Part shown: positions 22,676 to 33,710 of the stretch, one piece after another
Layout of the letters: every line of letters starts with the position of its first letter
Position numbering within the stretch: the first letter of the stretch is position 1
Notes under the pieces: generated by a model
The model's input: only the letters and a program-made list of their open reading frames with translations
The model's database searches: none
What the model was told of the DNA's origin: nothing
Position numbers and translations under genes: made by a program
DNA from: Clostridia bacterium
GTDB taxonomy: Bacteria > Bacillota > Clostridia > Oscillospirales > CAG-272
Assembly: GCA_017398595.1 (NCBI GenBank)
Contig: JAFQFR010000009.1
Span: 1 to 35,602 of the forward strand
Direction of reading: 5' to 3'
Length of the DNA: 35,602 bases

Positions 22676-22951
22676 ATGTACCTACACGCAGGAAACAACA
22701 AGATCATCCGCACGAAGAGCATTATCGGCATATTCGACATGGACAATGCGACGATGGGTGCGGACACGCGCGCATTTTTGCAGCACGCGCAAAAGGACGG
22801 AACGCTCGAGATCTCCAAGACCGAGATTCCGAAATCCTTTATTCTGTATGACAAAAACAAAGCCGAAAAAGAAACCGCGGTATGCATTTCGCAGCTTTCC
22901 ACGCTGTCGCTTGCCAGCCGCGTCAAAAAGAAACTGGATAATAACTTCTAA
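22676..22951 (+). CDS. remB: RemB-family (DUF370) regulator
   Basis: A 91-aa protein homologous to B. subtilis YaaB/RemB, the small DUF370 protein encoded between recF and gyrB. MYLHAGNNKIIRTKSIIGIFDMDN at the start and ICISQ-like CISQLSTLSLASRVKK at the end follow the family pattern. RemA/RemB proteins activate matrix operons in Bacillus, RemA as a DNA-wrapping ring; the role in Clostridia is unclear. GGAGG lies 6 bases before the ATG, directly next to a family A fragment, so the repeat forms part of its leader. Confidence 0.9.
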   Translation: MYLHAGNNKIIRTKSIIGIFDMDNATMGADTRAFLQHAQKDGTLEISKTEIPKSFILYDKNKAEKETAVCISQLSTLSLASRVKKKLDNNF

Positions 22952-22978
22952 AAAATAGAATTTATCATAAAAAATCCC

Positions 22979-25016
<2,038 letters not shown>

Positions 25017-25380
25017 TGGAATGTAGGGGCGATTATCAATCGCCCGTCTGTCTCGGTGCGATGTCAAACCTTTAGGCTTCCCCCCAGGGGGGAAGCTGTC
25101 ACCATAGGTGACTGATGAGGGGGAACAGGTAAAGGTTAGATATTTCAAAAACCCGCCCATGTCATCCCGAGTGCAACATCCCCCACCGTCATCTTGAGCG
25201 CAGTCCCGCCGAGATTCCGCTTCGCGCTTTTGCTACGCAAAAGTTCGACTGCGCCTGCGGCTCCGCTCAGAATGACAGCGGCGGGACGTAGTCGAAACCC
25301 GCAGGGCAAACGCGATAGCGTTTGGATCTTGTGGGGGATGTGCAACCGAGGGATCTCGGGCGGAGATGCATGCAAATCCC
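25017..25380. repeat. gyrB-gyrA gap, left part: fragments of three repeat families
   Basis: 25020-25050 is a family B-like GTAGGGGCGATTATCAATCGCCC. 25068-25130 is a divergent family A unit (GCTTCCCCCCAGGGGGGAAGC, TCACCATAGGTGACTGATGA). 25150-25375 is related to family C (ATGTCATCCCGAGTGC, TCGACTGCGCCTGCGGCTCC, GAGGGATCTCGGGCGGAGAT). No gene is supported. Confidence 0.7.
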
Positions 25381-25383
25381 CGG

Positions 25384-25499
25384 TTTTCCACAGATCGAAA
25401 AACTGCACCGACCCTTTTATAATAAAAGGATAGAGACAGTTTCCCACATTTGCACACAGCAGAGTTTTCCACATCCAATATTGTGGATAATGTGGATAA
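25384..25499. other. Second DnaA-box cluster, between gyrB and gyrA
   Basis: TTTTCCACA at 25384-25392 and 25465-25473 on the plus strand, and two adjacent perfect consensus boxes TTATCCACA on the minus strand (TGTGGATAA at 25482-25490 and 25491-25499). TTTCCCACATTTGCACA lies between. The two perfect boxes are better matches than any in the dnaA-dnaN gap. This could be part of oriC, a DnaA titration site, or DnaA control of gyrA. Confidence 0.75.
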
Positions 25500-25526
25500 A
25501 ATCCCGAAAAACAGAGTTACAAATAA

Positions 25527-25634
25527 GCCTCCCCTGTGCAAGGGGAGGGGGACCGCGATAGCGGTGGAAGGGTTGTTTTTTTAAAAAACAATCCCTCTGT
25601 CGCTCCGCGCCAGCTCCCTTTACACAAGGGAGCC
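25527..25634. repeat. Family A palindrome upstream of gyrA
   Basis: GCCTCCCCTGTGCAAGGGGA at the left and GCTCCCTTTACACAAGGGAGC at the right, inner GGACCGCGATAGCGGTGG, and a centre TTGTTTTTTTAAAAAACAA. It ends 35 bases before the gyrA start. Confidence 0.85.
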
Positions 25635-25668
25635 TTCATTTGAGATATTTCTATAAGGAATAATTAAA

Positions 25669-28176
25669 ATGGCTAAAAAGAACGTAATTTTAAGCGAAAC
25701 CATCGAGTTTCCGGATCAAAAAATAGTACCCGTGGATATGGAAAAGCAGGTGCGCCAGGGCTTCATCGAATATTCGATGAGCGTTATCACCAGCCGCGCA
25801 CTGCCCGATGTCCGCGACGGTATGAAGCCGGGACAGCGTCGTATCCTCTACGCAATGTATGAGGATAACCTCACTTACGACAAGCCGTTCCGCAAGTCGG
25901 CGACGACGGTCGGTAACGTGCTCGGTCGCTACCATCCGCACGGCGACGCCGCCGTGTACGGCACGATGGTGCGCATGGCGCAGGACTTCTCCTATCGCTA
26001 TCCGCTCATCAAAGGACAGGGTAACTTCGGTAACGTAGACGGTGACGGCGCGGCTGCATACCGTTACACCGAGGCAAAACTCTCGAAGATCGCGGACGAA
26101 ATGATGACCGACATCGAGAAAAATGTCGTCGATATGGTGCCGAACTTCGATAATACGAGAAATGAGCCGACCGTGCTGCCCAGCCGCTTCCCGAACCTGC
26201 TGGTCAACGGCGCCGTGGGTATTGCCGTCGGTATGGCGACCAATATCCCCACGCATAATCTCGGCGAGGTCATCGACGGCACGCTTGCCATGATGGATAA
26301 CCCCGAGATCACCGTGCCCGAGCTGATGGAGCACATCAAGGGACCCGACTTCCCGACCTATGCGACCGTTTACGGCACCAAGGGCATCCGCGACGCGTAT
26401 GAAACGGGTAAGGGCCGCGTGGTCGTTCGCGCGACCGCCGAGATCGAAGAGGACGAAAACCGCATCATCTTCACCGAGATCCCTTACATGGTCAACAAGT
26501 CCATGCTGGTCAAATCCATCGCCGACCTTGTCAACGATAAGCGAATCGAGGGCATCACCGACATCCGCGACGAGAGCGGACAGGCAGGTATGCGCATCGT
26601 GGTCGATTACCGCCGCGATGCCAATGCGCAGGTCATTCTGAACCAGCTCTATCGTTTCACCGAGCTGCAGAGCACCTTCTCGGTCAATATGCTCGCACTC
26701 GAAAACGGCGTGCCGAAGATCTTCACACTGAAAGACATTCTCCGCAACTATATTGATTTCCAGGAGGAGATCATCACCCGCCGCACCAAGTTCGATCTGG
26801 ACAAGGCACTGGCGGAGATGCATATCTACGAGGGCTATAAGATCGCGCTCGACCACATCGACGAGATCATCGCGCTGATCAAGCAGAGCGCATCCGTTTC
26901 GGCTGCCAAGGCGGCACTCATGGAGCGCTTCCTGCTCTCCGACAGACAGGCGCAGGCGATCGTAGACATGACGCTCGGAAAACTCAGCGGCATGGAGCGT
27001 CAGAAGATTGAGGACAGACTCGCATACCTCACCGATCTCGTAGCAGAGCTGCGCGGTATTCTCGCCGATGAGGAAAAGATCAAGAACATCGTGCGCGAGG
27101 AGCTCACCGAGATCAAGAATAAGTTCTCGGACGAGCGCCGCACCGCGATCGTTGAGGCAGAGGAAGAGATCGACCTCGAGGATCTGATCGAGCGCCACTC
27201 CTGCGTGCTCACGCTGACCAACGCGGGCTATATCAAGCGTCTGCCCGCCGATACCTACACCGCGCAGAACCGCGGCGGCAAGGGCATCATCGGTATGACC
27301 ACCAAGGAAGAGGACTTCATCGAAAAGGTCGTCGTGGCAAACAGCCATTCGTACATCATGTTCTTTACCAACCGCGGCAGGGTGCATATGCGCAAGGCAT
27401 ATCAGATCCCCGAGGCGTCGCGCACGGCAAAGGGCTCCAATATTATCAACCTGCTCGAGATCGAGCAGGGCGAGCGCGTCACCGCGATGATCGAGGTAGA
27501 CGAGTTTACCGAGACCGATTATCTCACCATGGTCACCCGCCAGGGTATCATCAAGCGCACCCTGCTTTCCGAGTATGAGTACCAGCGCAAGGGCGGCAAG
27601 ATCGCGCTTTCGCTCGACGAGGGCGACGAGCTCGTCTTTGTCAAGCGCACCACGGGCGACAGTGAGCTCATCATCGCAACGCACGACGGCAACGCCGTCC
27701 GCTTCGCCGAGGAAGAAGCCCGCGCCATGGGAAGAACCGCGCGCGGCGTGCGCGGTATCCGCGTGCTCGAGGGAGACGAGGTCTGCGGCGTAGCACTCGT
27801 CGAGCCGGGCAAGAAGCTCGTCACCGTCACCGAAAAGGGCTTCGGCAAGCTCAGCGACTTTGACGAGTTCCGCCTGATGAAGAACCGCGGCGGCAAGGGC
27901 GTTGCAGCGCACAAGATCACCGACAAGACAGGACTGCTCACGTCGATCGCATCGGTCGACGAGGACGACGACCTCATGCTCATCACAAACGAGGGCACCA
28001 TCATCCGTATCCCCGTGGCGGGCATCCCCACCTATTCGAGAGCCGCAGGCGGCGTCATCGTGATGCGCCTTGCCGAGGGGGCAAAGATCGTCAACTTTGC
28101 AAAGGTTGCAAAGGCAGAGGAGATCGAGAATGCGGAGGGAGAAAGCGTTGAAGAAGTCGTTGAAAATGCAAACTAA
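25669..28176 (+). CDS. gyrA: DNA gyrase subunit A
   Basis: An 835-aa breakage-reunion subunit. The catalytic Tyr is Y133, in [14 protein letters not shown]. The quinolone-determining region reads [19 protein letters not shown] from residue 89, so the usual Ser (E. coli 83) is Ala94 and the usual acidic residue (E. coli 87) is Gly98. The C-terminal pinwheel carries a GyrA-box-like QNRGGKG at 533-539, one residue off the canonical QRRGGKG, and further blade motifs ([11 protein letters not shown]). It sits in the gyrB-gyrA pair next to dnaN-recF, which argues for gyrase, not topoisomerase IV. Length is normal. Confidence 0.97.
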   Translation: MAKKNVILSETIEFPDQKIVPVDMEKQVRQGFIEYSMSVITSRALPDVRDGMKPGQRRILYAMYEDNLTYDKPFRKSATTVGNVLGRYHPHGDAAVYGTMVRMAQDFSYRYPLIKGQGNFGNVDGDGAAAYRYTEAKLSKIADEMMTDIEKNVVDMVPNFDNTRNEPTVLPSRFPNLLVNGAVGIAVGMATNIPTHNLGEVIDGTLAMMDNPEITVPELMEHIKGPDFPTYATVYGTKGIRDAYETGKGRVVVRATAEIEEDENRIIFTEIPYMVNKSMLVKSIADLVNDKRIEGITDIRDESGQAGMRIVVDYRRDANAQVILNQLYRFTELQSTFSVNMLALENGVPKIFTLKDILRNYIDFQEEIITRRTKFDLDKALAEMHIYEGYKIALDHIDEIIALIKQSASVSAAKAALMERFLLSDRQAQAIVDMTLGKLSGMERQKIEDRLAYLTDLVAELRGILADEEKIKNIVREELTEIKNKFSDERRTAIVEAEEEIDLEDLIERHSCVLTLTNAGYIKRLPADTYTAQNRGGKGIIGMTTKEEDFIEKVVVANSHSYIMFFTNRGRVHMRKAYQIPEASRTAKGSNIINLLEIEQGERVTAMIEVDEFTETDYLTMVTRQGIIKRTLLSEYEYQRKGGKIALSLDEGDELVFVKRTTGDSELIIATHDGNAVRFAEEEARAMGRTARGVRGIRVLEGDEVCGVALVEPGKKLVTVTEKGFGKLSDFDEFRLMKNRGGKGVAAHKITDKTGLLTSIASVDEDDDLMLITNEGTIIRIPVAGIPTYSRAAGGVIVMRLAEGAKIVNFAKVAKAEEIENAEGESVEEVVENAN

Positions 28177-28756
28177 GGCGGCGGCGCTCGTCTTTGTACT
28201 TTGTCTTTTGCTGTGCGTTTGTGCCTGCGCGGATACGCGCATGACCGCAGACGAGATCAAAGAAGTTTTACCCGACCTTGTGGAAAACTCGTTTGTCCTC
28301 AATGAGATCTACTTCGGCGAGGGCTTCCCGCCCACGAGCGAAGCGGCAAAGGCGGCAAATGTTTCGGGGTACTATTACGTGGACTGCGAATTTCTCGGGT
28401 TCTACTCGATCACCGAGATCAAGGAAGCCACCGAGAAGATCTTCACCCCCGAATATGCCGCGCTGCTTTATCAGACCGCTTTTGACGGTTTCGCCACCGA
28501 CGACACCGTCGTGGCGGCACGCTATATCGAGGGCGAGCTCGGACTGATGCAGTCGATGCACTCCACCGTGTATGAGCTGCCCGAGCGCAGCTATGACTAT
28601 TCCACCTTGCAGATCGTCAAGAACAGTAAAGGTCGCGCGCGTATCACGGTCGAGACCGTTGCCGACGGCGATCGCTCTACCGTGGAGCTGATCGTGGTCC
28701 GCACCACCGATGCGGACGGCGCATATGTGTATCGTCTCGATAGCCCAACGTATTAA
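28148..28756 (+). CDS. Probable lipoprotein overlapping gyrA
   Basis: A 202-aa protein starting inside the gyrA 3' end. TTG at 28148 is preferred: GGAGG lies 9 bases upstream and the product starts [10 protein letters not shown] followed by a hydrophobic run to a Cys-rich lipobox-like CVCACAD. An ATG at 28130 in the same frame is the alternative. The mature part (about 170 residues, [25 protein letters not shown], then [12 protein letters not shown]) has no known motif. Overlap with gyrA by 29 bases implies co-expression. Exported, function unknown. Confidence 0.75.
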   Translation: MKKSLKMQTKAAALVFVLCLLLCVCACADTRMTADEIKEVLPDLVENSFVLNEIYFGEGFPPTSEAAKAANVSGYYYVDCEFLGFYSITEIKEATEKIFTPEYAALLYQTAFDGFATDDTVVAARYIEGELGLMQSMHSTVYELPERSYDYSTLQIVKNSKGRARITVETVADGDRSTVELIVVRTTDADGAYVYRLDSPTY

Positions 28757-28775
28757 AAAAGTAAAATGAGAAATA

Positions 28776-28870
28776 GCCTCCCTTGCCTAAAGGGAGGGGG
28801 ACCGCGTTAGCGGTGGAGGGATACGTATCCCCCAGTCGCTTCGCGCCAGCCCCCTTTAGGCAAGGGGGCC
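28776..28870. repeat. Family A palindrome upstream of recA
   Basis: GCCTCCCTTGCCTAAAGGGA and inverted CCCCCTTTAGGCAAGGGGGC, inner hairpins GGACCGC-GTTA-GCGGT and GTCGC-TTCG-CGCC-like, and centre GGGATACGTATCCC, a perfect 14-base palindrome with no insertion. It is nearly identical to 30653-30749. Confidence 0.92.
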
Positions 28871-28940
28871 TAATGCACACACTTGGTAAGAGAAGAAAAA
28901 ATGGGAAAGAATACTACTCCCGAAAGGAATTTTTGAACGC

Positions 28941-30053
28941 ATGAAAACAACAAAAAAGGCAGCAAAGCCTGAAACTTCGGAGCAGGGAAACGACAAGGCA
29001 AAAGCCCTTGGCACCGCGCTTTCCCAGATTGAAAAAAGCTACGGCAAGGGCGCGATCATGAAGCTCGGTGACACCATCGAGGGCGACGTGCCCGCCATTT
29101 CCACGGGTTCGATCTCGCTTGACCTCGCACTCGGCGTCGGCGGCGTGCCGCGCGGACGTATCGTCGAGATCTACGGCCCCGAATCCTCGGGTAAAACCAC
29201 CGTTGCCCTGCACATCATCGCCGAGGCGCAGAAGGCAGGCGGCGAAGCGGCGTTTATCGACGCAGAGCACGCGCTCGATCCCCGCTATGCCAAGAAGCTC
29301 GGCGTCAATATCAACGATCTGCTCGTTTCGCAGCCCGACTGCGGCGAGGACGCACTGTCCATCGCCGAAGCGCTGGCGCGCTCGGGCGCAATTGACGTCA
29401 TCGTTGTAGACTCGGTTGCGGCACTCGTACCGCGTCAGGAAATTGACGGCGACATGGGCGCGTCGCACGTCGGCTTGCAGGCGAGACTCATGTCGCAGGC
29501 AATGCGCAAGCTGTCGGGCATCGTGGCAAAGAACAACTGCATCATCGTCTTTATCAACCAGCTGCGCGACAAGGTCGGCGTGGTCTACGGCAATCCCGAG
29601 GTCACCTCGGGCGGTAACGCGCTGAAGTATTACGCATCCGTGCGCATCGACGTGCGCAAGAAAGAAGCACTCAAACAGTCGGGCGGCGAGGTCTACGGCA
29701 ACCATGTCAAGTGCAAGGTCGTCAAGAACAAGGTCGCGCCTCCGTTCCGCTGCGCAGAGTTTGACATTCTGTTCGGCAAGGGCATTTCCAAGACGAGCGA
29801 GATCATCGACATCGGCGAAATGCTCGGCATCATCAAAAAGAGCGGTTCCTGGTTCTCCTACAAAGAGGATCGCATCGGACAGGGTAAGGACAACGTGCGC
29901 AAGTTCCTCGAAACGCACCCCGACATTGCCGCCGAAATCGAGGAAAAAGTGCGCGAAGCGGCAAAACCCGAGCTGCTCGACGAGGACATCGAAAACAGCT
30001 TCGAGCTCGACGACGAATTCGACGTGCGCGAGTTTGAACTCGACGGAGAATAA
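28941..30053 (+). CDS. recA: Recombinase RecA
   Basis: A 370-aa strand-exchange ATPase. Walker A GPESSGKT at 79-86, [29 protein letters not shown] (Walker B and L1), QAMRKLSG and [21 protein letters not shown] (L2) are all intact. The acidic C-terminus ([24 protein letters not shown], partly quoted) fits the regulatory tail. The RBS is AAAGGAA with an 11-base gap, somewhat long. Between the upstream repeat and the start there are only 70 bases and no CGAACNNNNGTTCG-type LexA site. recX follows with a 1-base overlap (TAATG). Confidence 0.98.
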   Translation: MKTTKKAAKPETSEQGNDKAKALGTALSQIEKSYGKGAIMKLGDTIEGDVPAISTGSISLDLALGVGGVPRGRIVEIYGPESSGKTTVALHIIAEAQKAGGEAAFIDAEHALDPRYAKKLGVNINDLLVSQPDCGEDALSIAEALARSGAIDVIVVDSVAALVPRQEIDGDMGASHVGLQARLMSQAMRKLSGIVAKNNCIIVFINQLRDKVGVVYGNPEVTSGGNALKYYASVRIDVRKKEALKQSGGEVYGNHVKCKVVKNKVAPPFRCAEFDILFGKGISKTSEIIDIGEMLGIIKKSGSWFSYKEDRIGQGKDNVRKFLETHPDIAAEIEEKVREAAKPELLDEDIENSFELDDEFDVREFELDGE

Positions 30054-30649
30054 TGGACGACAGCTACTACATACAGTCGCTTGCCGCCACAGACGGCGGA
30101 GAGGGCATCACGCTGACGGTGCTTTGTGCCGACGGTGCAAAAGAAAAGCTGACCGTTTCTGTCGAGGACTACACCGCGTACAAACTGCAAAAAGGGGAGA
30201 TCGACGAGACGCTGTGCTTTGCACTGCGCGAGGCGGCTTCCCGCTACGGCGCAAAGCGCGCTGCACTGCGCATCCTCGCGGCAGGGCAGTGCAGCCGCCA
30301 AAAGCTGTATGAAAAGCTGCTACGCCGCGGATTTCGCTCCGCGGATGCGCGCGCCGCTGCCGATTTTGCCGCCGAGGGCGGCTACATCGACGAGACCTGG
30401 CAGATCGAAAGCTATCTGCGCGAGCTTGTCGAAAAGCGATATATCGGCAGGCGAAAAGTCGTCCCTATGCTGCTCGCCAAAGGGTACAGCGGCGAGCGGA
30501 TCCGCACCGTGCTCGATGAGAAGTACAGCGTCGCGGATTTTGCAAAGTATAAAAAAGCGTTTCTTGTCAAAAAGTTCGGCAAAACCACCCCCGACACCCG
30601 CGAAGAAGCCGAAGAAATGAAAAAAGCATTGTATAAACAAGGCTACTAA
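30053..30649 (+). CDS. recX: RecA regulator RecX
   Basis: A 198-aa helical protein that modulates RecA filaments. It has the family's three-helix repeats: ALRILAAGQCSRQKLYEKLLRRGF near 82-105, DFAAEGGYIDETWQIESYLRELV, and RKVVPMLLAKGYSGERIRTVL. The N-terminal 60 residues are a typical Firmicute extension. It shares the A of the recA TAA as the start of its ATG, so translation is coupled. A family A palindrome follows the stop after 3 bases. Confidence 0.92.
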   Translation: MDDSYYIQSLAATDGGEGITLTVLCADGAKEKLTVSVEDYTAYKLQKGEIDETLCFALREAASRYGAKRAALRILAAGQCSRQKLYEKLLRRGFRSADARAAADFAAEGGYIDETWQIESYLRELVEKRYIGRRKVVPMLLAKGYSGERIRTVLDEKYSVADFAKYKKAFLVKKFGKTTPDTREEAEEMKKALYKQGY

Positions 30650-30652
30650 ATA

Positions 30653-30749
30653 GCCTCCCTTGCCTAAAGGGAGGGGGACCGCAACGCGGTGGAGGGATAC
30701 GTATCCCCCAGTCGCCGTTCGGCGCCAGCCCCCTTTAGGCAAGGGGGCC
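30653..30749. repeat. Family A palindrome downstream of recX
   Basis: Same orientation and nearly the same sequence as 28776-28870; the main differences are in the two small hairpin loops (GGACCGCAACGCGGT and GTCGCCGTTCGGCG). Together the two copies bracket recA-recX as direct repeats. Confidence 0.92.
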
Positions 30750-30771
30750 TAAATACTAAAGGAAAAATCAT

Positions 30772-32100
30772 ATGAAAATCGGATTTGTTTCGCTCGGATG
30801 TTCCAAGAATCTTGTGGACACCGAGGTCATGCTGAAAATACTCGCAGATCATGGCTACGAGATCACGCCCGACGATACCGAGGCGGACATCATCGTGGTC
30901 AATACCTGCGGATTTATCCAGAGTGCCAAGGAAGAAGCCATCGAGAATATCCTCGATGTCGCCTGGCTCAAGAAAAATCGCTCCCTGCGCGGCATCATCG
31001 CCACGGGCTGCCTTGTCGAGCGCTACCGCGAGGAGATCTTCACGGAGATGCCCGAGGTAGACGCACTGCTCGGCACGGGCTCTTATCATAAGATCGCCGA
31101 GGCGGTCGAAGCAGTCGCGCGCGGCGAAAAATATTCGTCCTTTGAGGACAAAGAAAAAGCGCCGCTCGGCGGCGAGCGCGTGCTCACCACGCCCGATTAC
31201 ACCGCGTATCTCAAGGTCGCCGAGGGCTGCGACAACCGCTGTACCTATTGCGCCATCCCCCTCATTCGCGGCGGCATGCGCAGCCGTAAGATGGAGGACA
31301 TCGTCCAAGAAGCCAAGGAACTCGAGAGCCTCGGCGTCAAGGAGCTCAACCTGATCGCGCAGGACACCTCGCGCTATGGTCTCGACATCTACGGTAAATA
31401 CATGCTCCCCGAGCTGATCCGTCAGATCACCAAGGAGACGGGCATCCCGTGGATCCGTCTGCTCTACCTCTATCCCGATAAGATCACCGACGAGCTAATC
31501 GCCGAGATCCGCGACAACGACCGCGTGTGCAAGTACATCGACCTGCCCATCCAGCATATCAGCGACAAGGTGCTTTCGGCGATGAACCGCCACGGCGACA
31601 GCGCCATGATCCGCGACGCGGTCGCGCGCATTCGCGCGGCGATCCCGGATGCCACCCTGCGCACCACGGCGATCGTCGGCTTCCCCGGCGAGACCGAGGA
31701 AGATTTCACCGAGCTGTGCGAGTTCGTCAAAGAAGCTGAGTTTGACCGCTTCGGCGCGTTCACCTACTCCCCCGAGGAAGGCACCGCCGCAGCCGAGTTT
31801 GCCGATCAGATCGACGAACAGGTCAAGCAGGATCGCTACGACACGCTCATGCAGGTACAGCTCGCCGTCTCCGAAAAGAAGCTGGCAGCCGCCGTCGGCA
31901 AAAAGATAGAGGTCCTCTGTGAGGGCTACGATGCCGCCGCAGGCGTGCACTTCGGACGCAGCCGCGCCGATGCCCCCGATGTGGACGGCAAAGTGTATTT
32001 CACCGCACCGAAGAAGATCCGCGCCGGCAGATTCGTAGAGATCGAAGTGACCGAGGCGATGGACTACGACCTGTTCGGTGAGTGGGTGTCCACGCGATAA
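30772..32100 (+). CDS. rimO: Ribosomal protein S12 methylthiotransferase RimO
   Basis: A 442-aa radical-SAM enzyme that methylthiolates Asp of ribosomal protein S12. The N-terminal domain binds one cluster through C10 (SLGCSKN), C46 (NTCGF) and C80 (ATGCLVE). The radical SAM motif CDNRCTYC gives C153, C157 and C160, followed by AIPLIRGGMRSR. Central NLIAQDTSRYG and the C-terminal TRAM domain (about 375-442) complete the family layout. SLGCSKNLVD, in place of the MiaB TYGCQMN, marks RimO. AAAGGAAAA precedes the ATG. pgsA follows after 310 bases. Confidence 0.96.
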   Translation: MKIGFVSLGCSKNLVDTEVMLKILADHGYEITPDDTEADIIVVNTCGFIQSAKEEAIENILDVAWLKKNRSLRGIIATGCLVERYREEIFTEMPEVDALLGTGSYHKIAEAVEAVARGEKYSSFEDKEKAPLGGERVLTTPDYTAYLKVAEGCDNRCTYCAIPLIRGGMRSRKMEDIVQEAKELESLGVKELNLIAQDTSRYGLDIYGKYMLPELIRQITKETGIPWIRLLYLYPDKITDELIAEIRDNDRVCKYIDLPIQHISDKVLSAMNRHGDSAMIRDAVARIRAAIPDATLRTTAIVGFPGETEEDFTELCEFVKEAEFDRFGAFTYSPEEGTAAAEFADQIDEQVKQDRYDTLMQVQLAVSEKKLAAAVGKKIEVLCEGYDAAAGVHFGRSRADAPDVDGKVYFTAPKKIRAGRFVEIEVTEAMDYDLFGEWVSTR

Positions 32101-32327
32101 GCGGCGCGATACGGCGTAAGTCCCTCATCCGTCGGCTCCGCCGACACCTTCCCCCGTTATTCTTTGTTCGTAGCCGATGCTTCCTTCGTTGGGGAAGGCA
32201 AAATAAGGCTTCCCGGGCGCACAGAGATATGGCTTTGCACTGTGTAAAATGGGGGGAAGCATAGCAACCTGCGGTCGCATTGCGGTAAACCGCTGATGAG
32301 GGATAGAACAAAGTACGGCGCGCAGGC
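32101..32327. repeat. rimO-pgsA gap, repeat-derived
   Basis: Contains CGACACCTTCCCCC and CGTTGGGGAAGG (also at 11480-11560), then AGCATAGCAACCTGCGGTCGC and ACCGCTGATGAGGGATAG, which are family A-like arm pieces. No gene is supported. Confidence 0.55.
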
Positions 32328-32395
32328 AAATCATGAGCACATTGTGCTCAAATCATGCAACCGTTCGGTTGCAAATCATTGCGCACAAAGTGCGC
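32328..32395 (+). repeat. Array of three hairpins with AAATCAT spacers before pgsA
   Basis: AAATCAT, GAGCAC-ATT-GTGCTC; AAATCAT, GCAACC-GTTC-GGTTGC; AAATCAT, T, GCGCAC-AAA-GTGCGC. Three perfect but unrelated 6-bp stems follow identical 7-base spacers, ending 5 bases before the pgsA Shine-Dalgarno. The stems differ while the spacers are conserved, as if structure and spacing matter, not stem sequence. Confidence 0.85.
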
Positions 32396-32410
32396 GAAAA
32401 GGAGAACACC

Positions 32411-32992
32411 ATGAAACTGAATCTTCCGAATCAACTGACGCTGCTTCGCTGCGTCCTTGTGCCTGTATTTCTGGCAGTGCTGATCCTGCCCGAGAATATC
32501 TATGTCGCCTGCCTTGGCTCGGCGGCGCTGTTCGGCATCGCGTCGTTTACCGACATGCTCGACGGTAAGATCGCGCGCAGCCGCAATCTGATCACCAATT
32601 TCGGAAAGTTTATGGACCCGCTCGCAGACAAGCTGTTGGTTTTCGGCGCGCTGCTGGGCATTCTCTACCGCTTTGAAAACATCCGCCCCGCCTTTATTTG
32701 GTGCGCGTTCATCGTCATCTTCCGCGAGCTCGCGGTCACGTCCATGCGCCTGGTCGTTTCGGGCGCGTCGGGCAAGGTCATCGCCGCAAAAATGATCGGC
32801 AAGATCAAGACCGTCACGCAGATCGCGGCAGTGCTTATCATCCTGCTTGAACCCGTGGCAATGGAGCTGATTGCGTCCTACACCGTTCCCGTGGCAAGCT
32901 ATATCGCCATGGCGCTGATGGCACTGATGACGCTCATTTCGGGCATCGACTACATAAAGAGCTATTGGGAGTTTATCGATCCATCGAAGTAA
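32411..32992 (+). CDS. pgsA: Phosphatidylglycerophosphate synthase PgsA
   Basis: A 193-aa CDP-alcohol phosphatidyltransferase that makes PGP from CDP-diacylglycerol and glycerol-3-phosphate. The family motif spans D48-D51-G52-A55-R56-G65-D69-D73 ([10 protein letters not shown], then [10 protein letters not shown]). About five hydrophobic helices. [13 protein letters not shown] is the usual start, and GGAG lies 6 bases before ATG 32411; an upstream frame running through the hairpin array is rejected. rimO-pgsA linkage near recA is common in Firmicutes. Confidence 0.96.
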   Translation: MKLNLPNQLTLLRCVLVPVFLAVLILPENIYVACLGSAALFGIASFTDMLDGKIARSRNLITNFGKFMDPLADKLLVFGALLGILYRFENIRPAFIWCAFIVIFRELAVTSMRLVVSGASGKVIAAKMIGKIKTVTQIAAVLIILLEPVAMELIASYTVPVASYIAMALMALMTLISGIDYIKSYWEFIDPSK

Positions 32993-33003
32993 GGGGTAAG
33001 CGT

Positions 33004-33552
33004 ATGCACGAAAGCGGAAAAATTGTCAAGGCTACGATCATGGATGCGCCCGCGATACAGCGTGCGCTGACGCGCATTGCGCATGAGATCGTCGAACATA
33101 ACCGCGGCGTGGAAAACGTCGCCCTGATTGGCGTGCGCCGCCGCGGACTGCCGCTCGCCGAGCGGATCGCCGCGCGCATTGGGAATATCGAGGGGGTAAG
33201 ACCCGCAGTCGGCGAGGTAGACATCGCCTTTTATCGTGACGACATTGCGTGCAAAAACAAGCAGCCCGTGCTCAACGCCACCGGCGTGGATTTTGACATA
33301 AACGGCAAGGACATCGTGCTCGTGGATGATGTTATTTTCACGGGGCGCACCGTGCGCGCCGCGCTCGAGGCGGTGTTCGACCTCGGCAGACCGAAAACCG
33401 TGCAGCTTGCTGTCCTCGTGGATCGCGGCTTGCGCGAGCTGCCGTTCCGCCCCGACTACGTCGGCAAAAATGTCCCCACCCGCCATGCCGAGCTCGTCTC
33501 CGTCAACCTCGTTGAGATCGACGGCGAAGACATCGTGACGATCATGGAGTGA
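33004..33552 (+). CDS. pyrR: Pyrimidine regulator / uracil phosphoribosyltransferase PyrR
   Basis: A 182-aa type I phosphoribosyltransferase. The PRPP loop [18 protein letters not shown] begins at residue 104; [14 protein letters not shown] and PVGEVDI-like [13 protein letters not shown] match PyrR. In Bacillus PyrR binds pyr mRNA leaders with UMP to cause attenuation, and has weak UPRT activity. No pyr genes follow here; the gene ends at a repeat and a terminator, so any regulation acts elsewhere in the genome. It starts 11 bases after pgsA and is probably co-transcribed. Confidence 0.95.
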   Translation: MHESGKIVKATIMDAPAIQRALTRIAHEIVEHNRGVENVALIGVRRRGLPLAERIAARIGNIEGVRPAVGEVDIAFYRDDIACKNKQPVLNATGVDFDINGKDIVLVDDVIFTGRTVRAALEAVFDLGRPKTVQLAVLVDRGLRELPFRPDYVGKNVPTRHAELVSVNLVEIDGEDIVTIME

Positions 33553-33570
33553 AAATAGCACTATTCATAA

Positions 33571-33617
33571 GCCTTCTCCCTTGGGAGAAGGTGTCGCCTT
33601 CGGCGACGAATGAGGGG
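33571..33617. repeat. Family A-like hairpin repeat after pyrR
   Basis: GCCTTCTCCCTTGGGAGAAGG, then TGTCGCCTTCGGCGACGAATG and AGGGG. It is a short relative of the family A arm, 18 bases past pyrR. Confidence 0.75.
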
Positions 33618-33629
33618 ATTTAACCAAAC

Positions 33630-33670
33630 AAAAATGCATCTGTCTGCATATGCAGACAGATGCATTTTTT
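33630..33670. terminator. Bidirectional terminator between pyrR and spoIVA
   Basis: An almost perfect 40-base palindrome: AAAAATGCATCTGTCTGCA with its complement, flanked by A and T runs. It serves the convergent pyrR and spoIVA transcripts. Confidence 0.9.
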
Positions 33671-33710
33671 ATGAAAAGTGAATAGTGAAGGAGTAGGGGA
33701 AAATCTGCGC

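Noticed and set aside
25690..28302. 870-codon minus-strand frame opposite gyrA
   Set aside because: The length is striking, but it is fully antisense to gyrA, lacks an RBS and domain features, and arises from the codon bias of gyrA.
32328..32395. Possible CRISPR array from the regular AAATCAT spacers
   Set aside because: The constant part is 7 bases and the variable parts are perfect hairpins, the reverse of CRISPR architecture.
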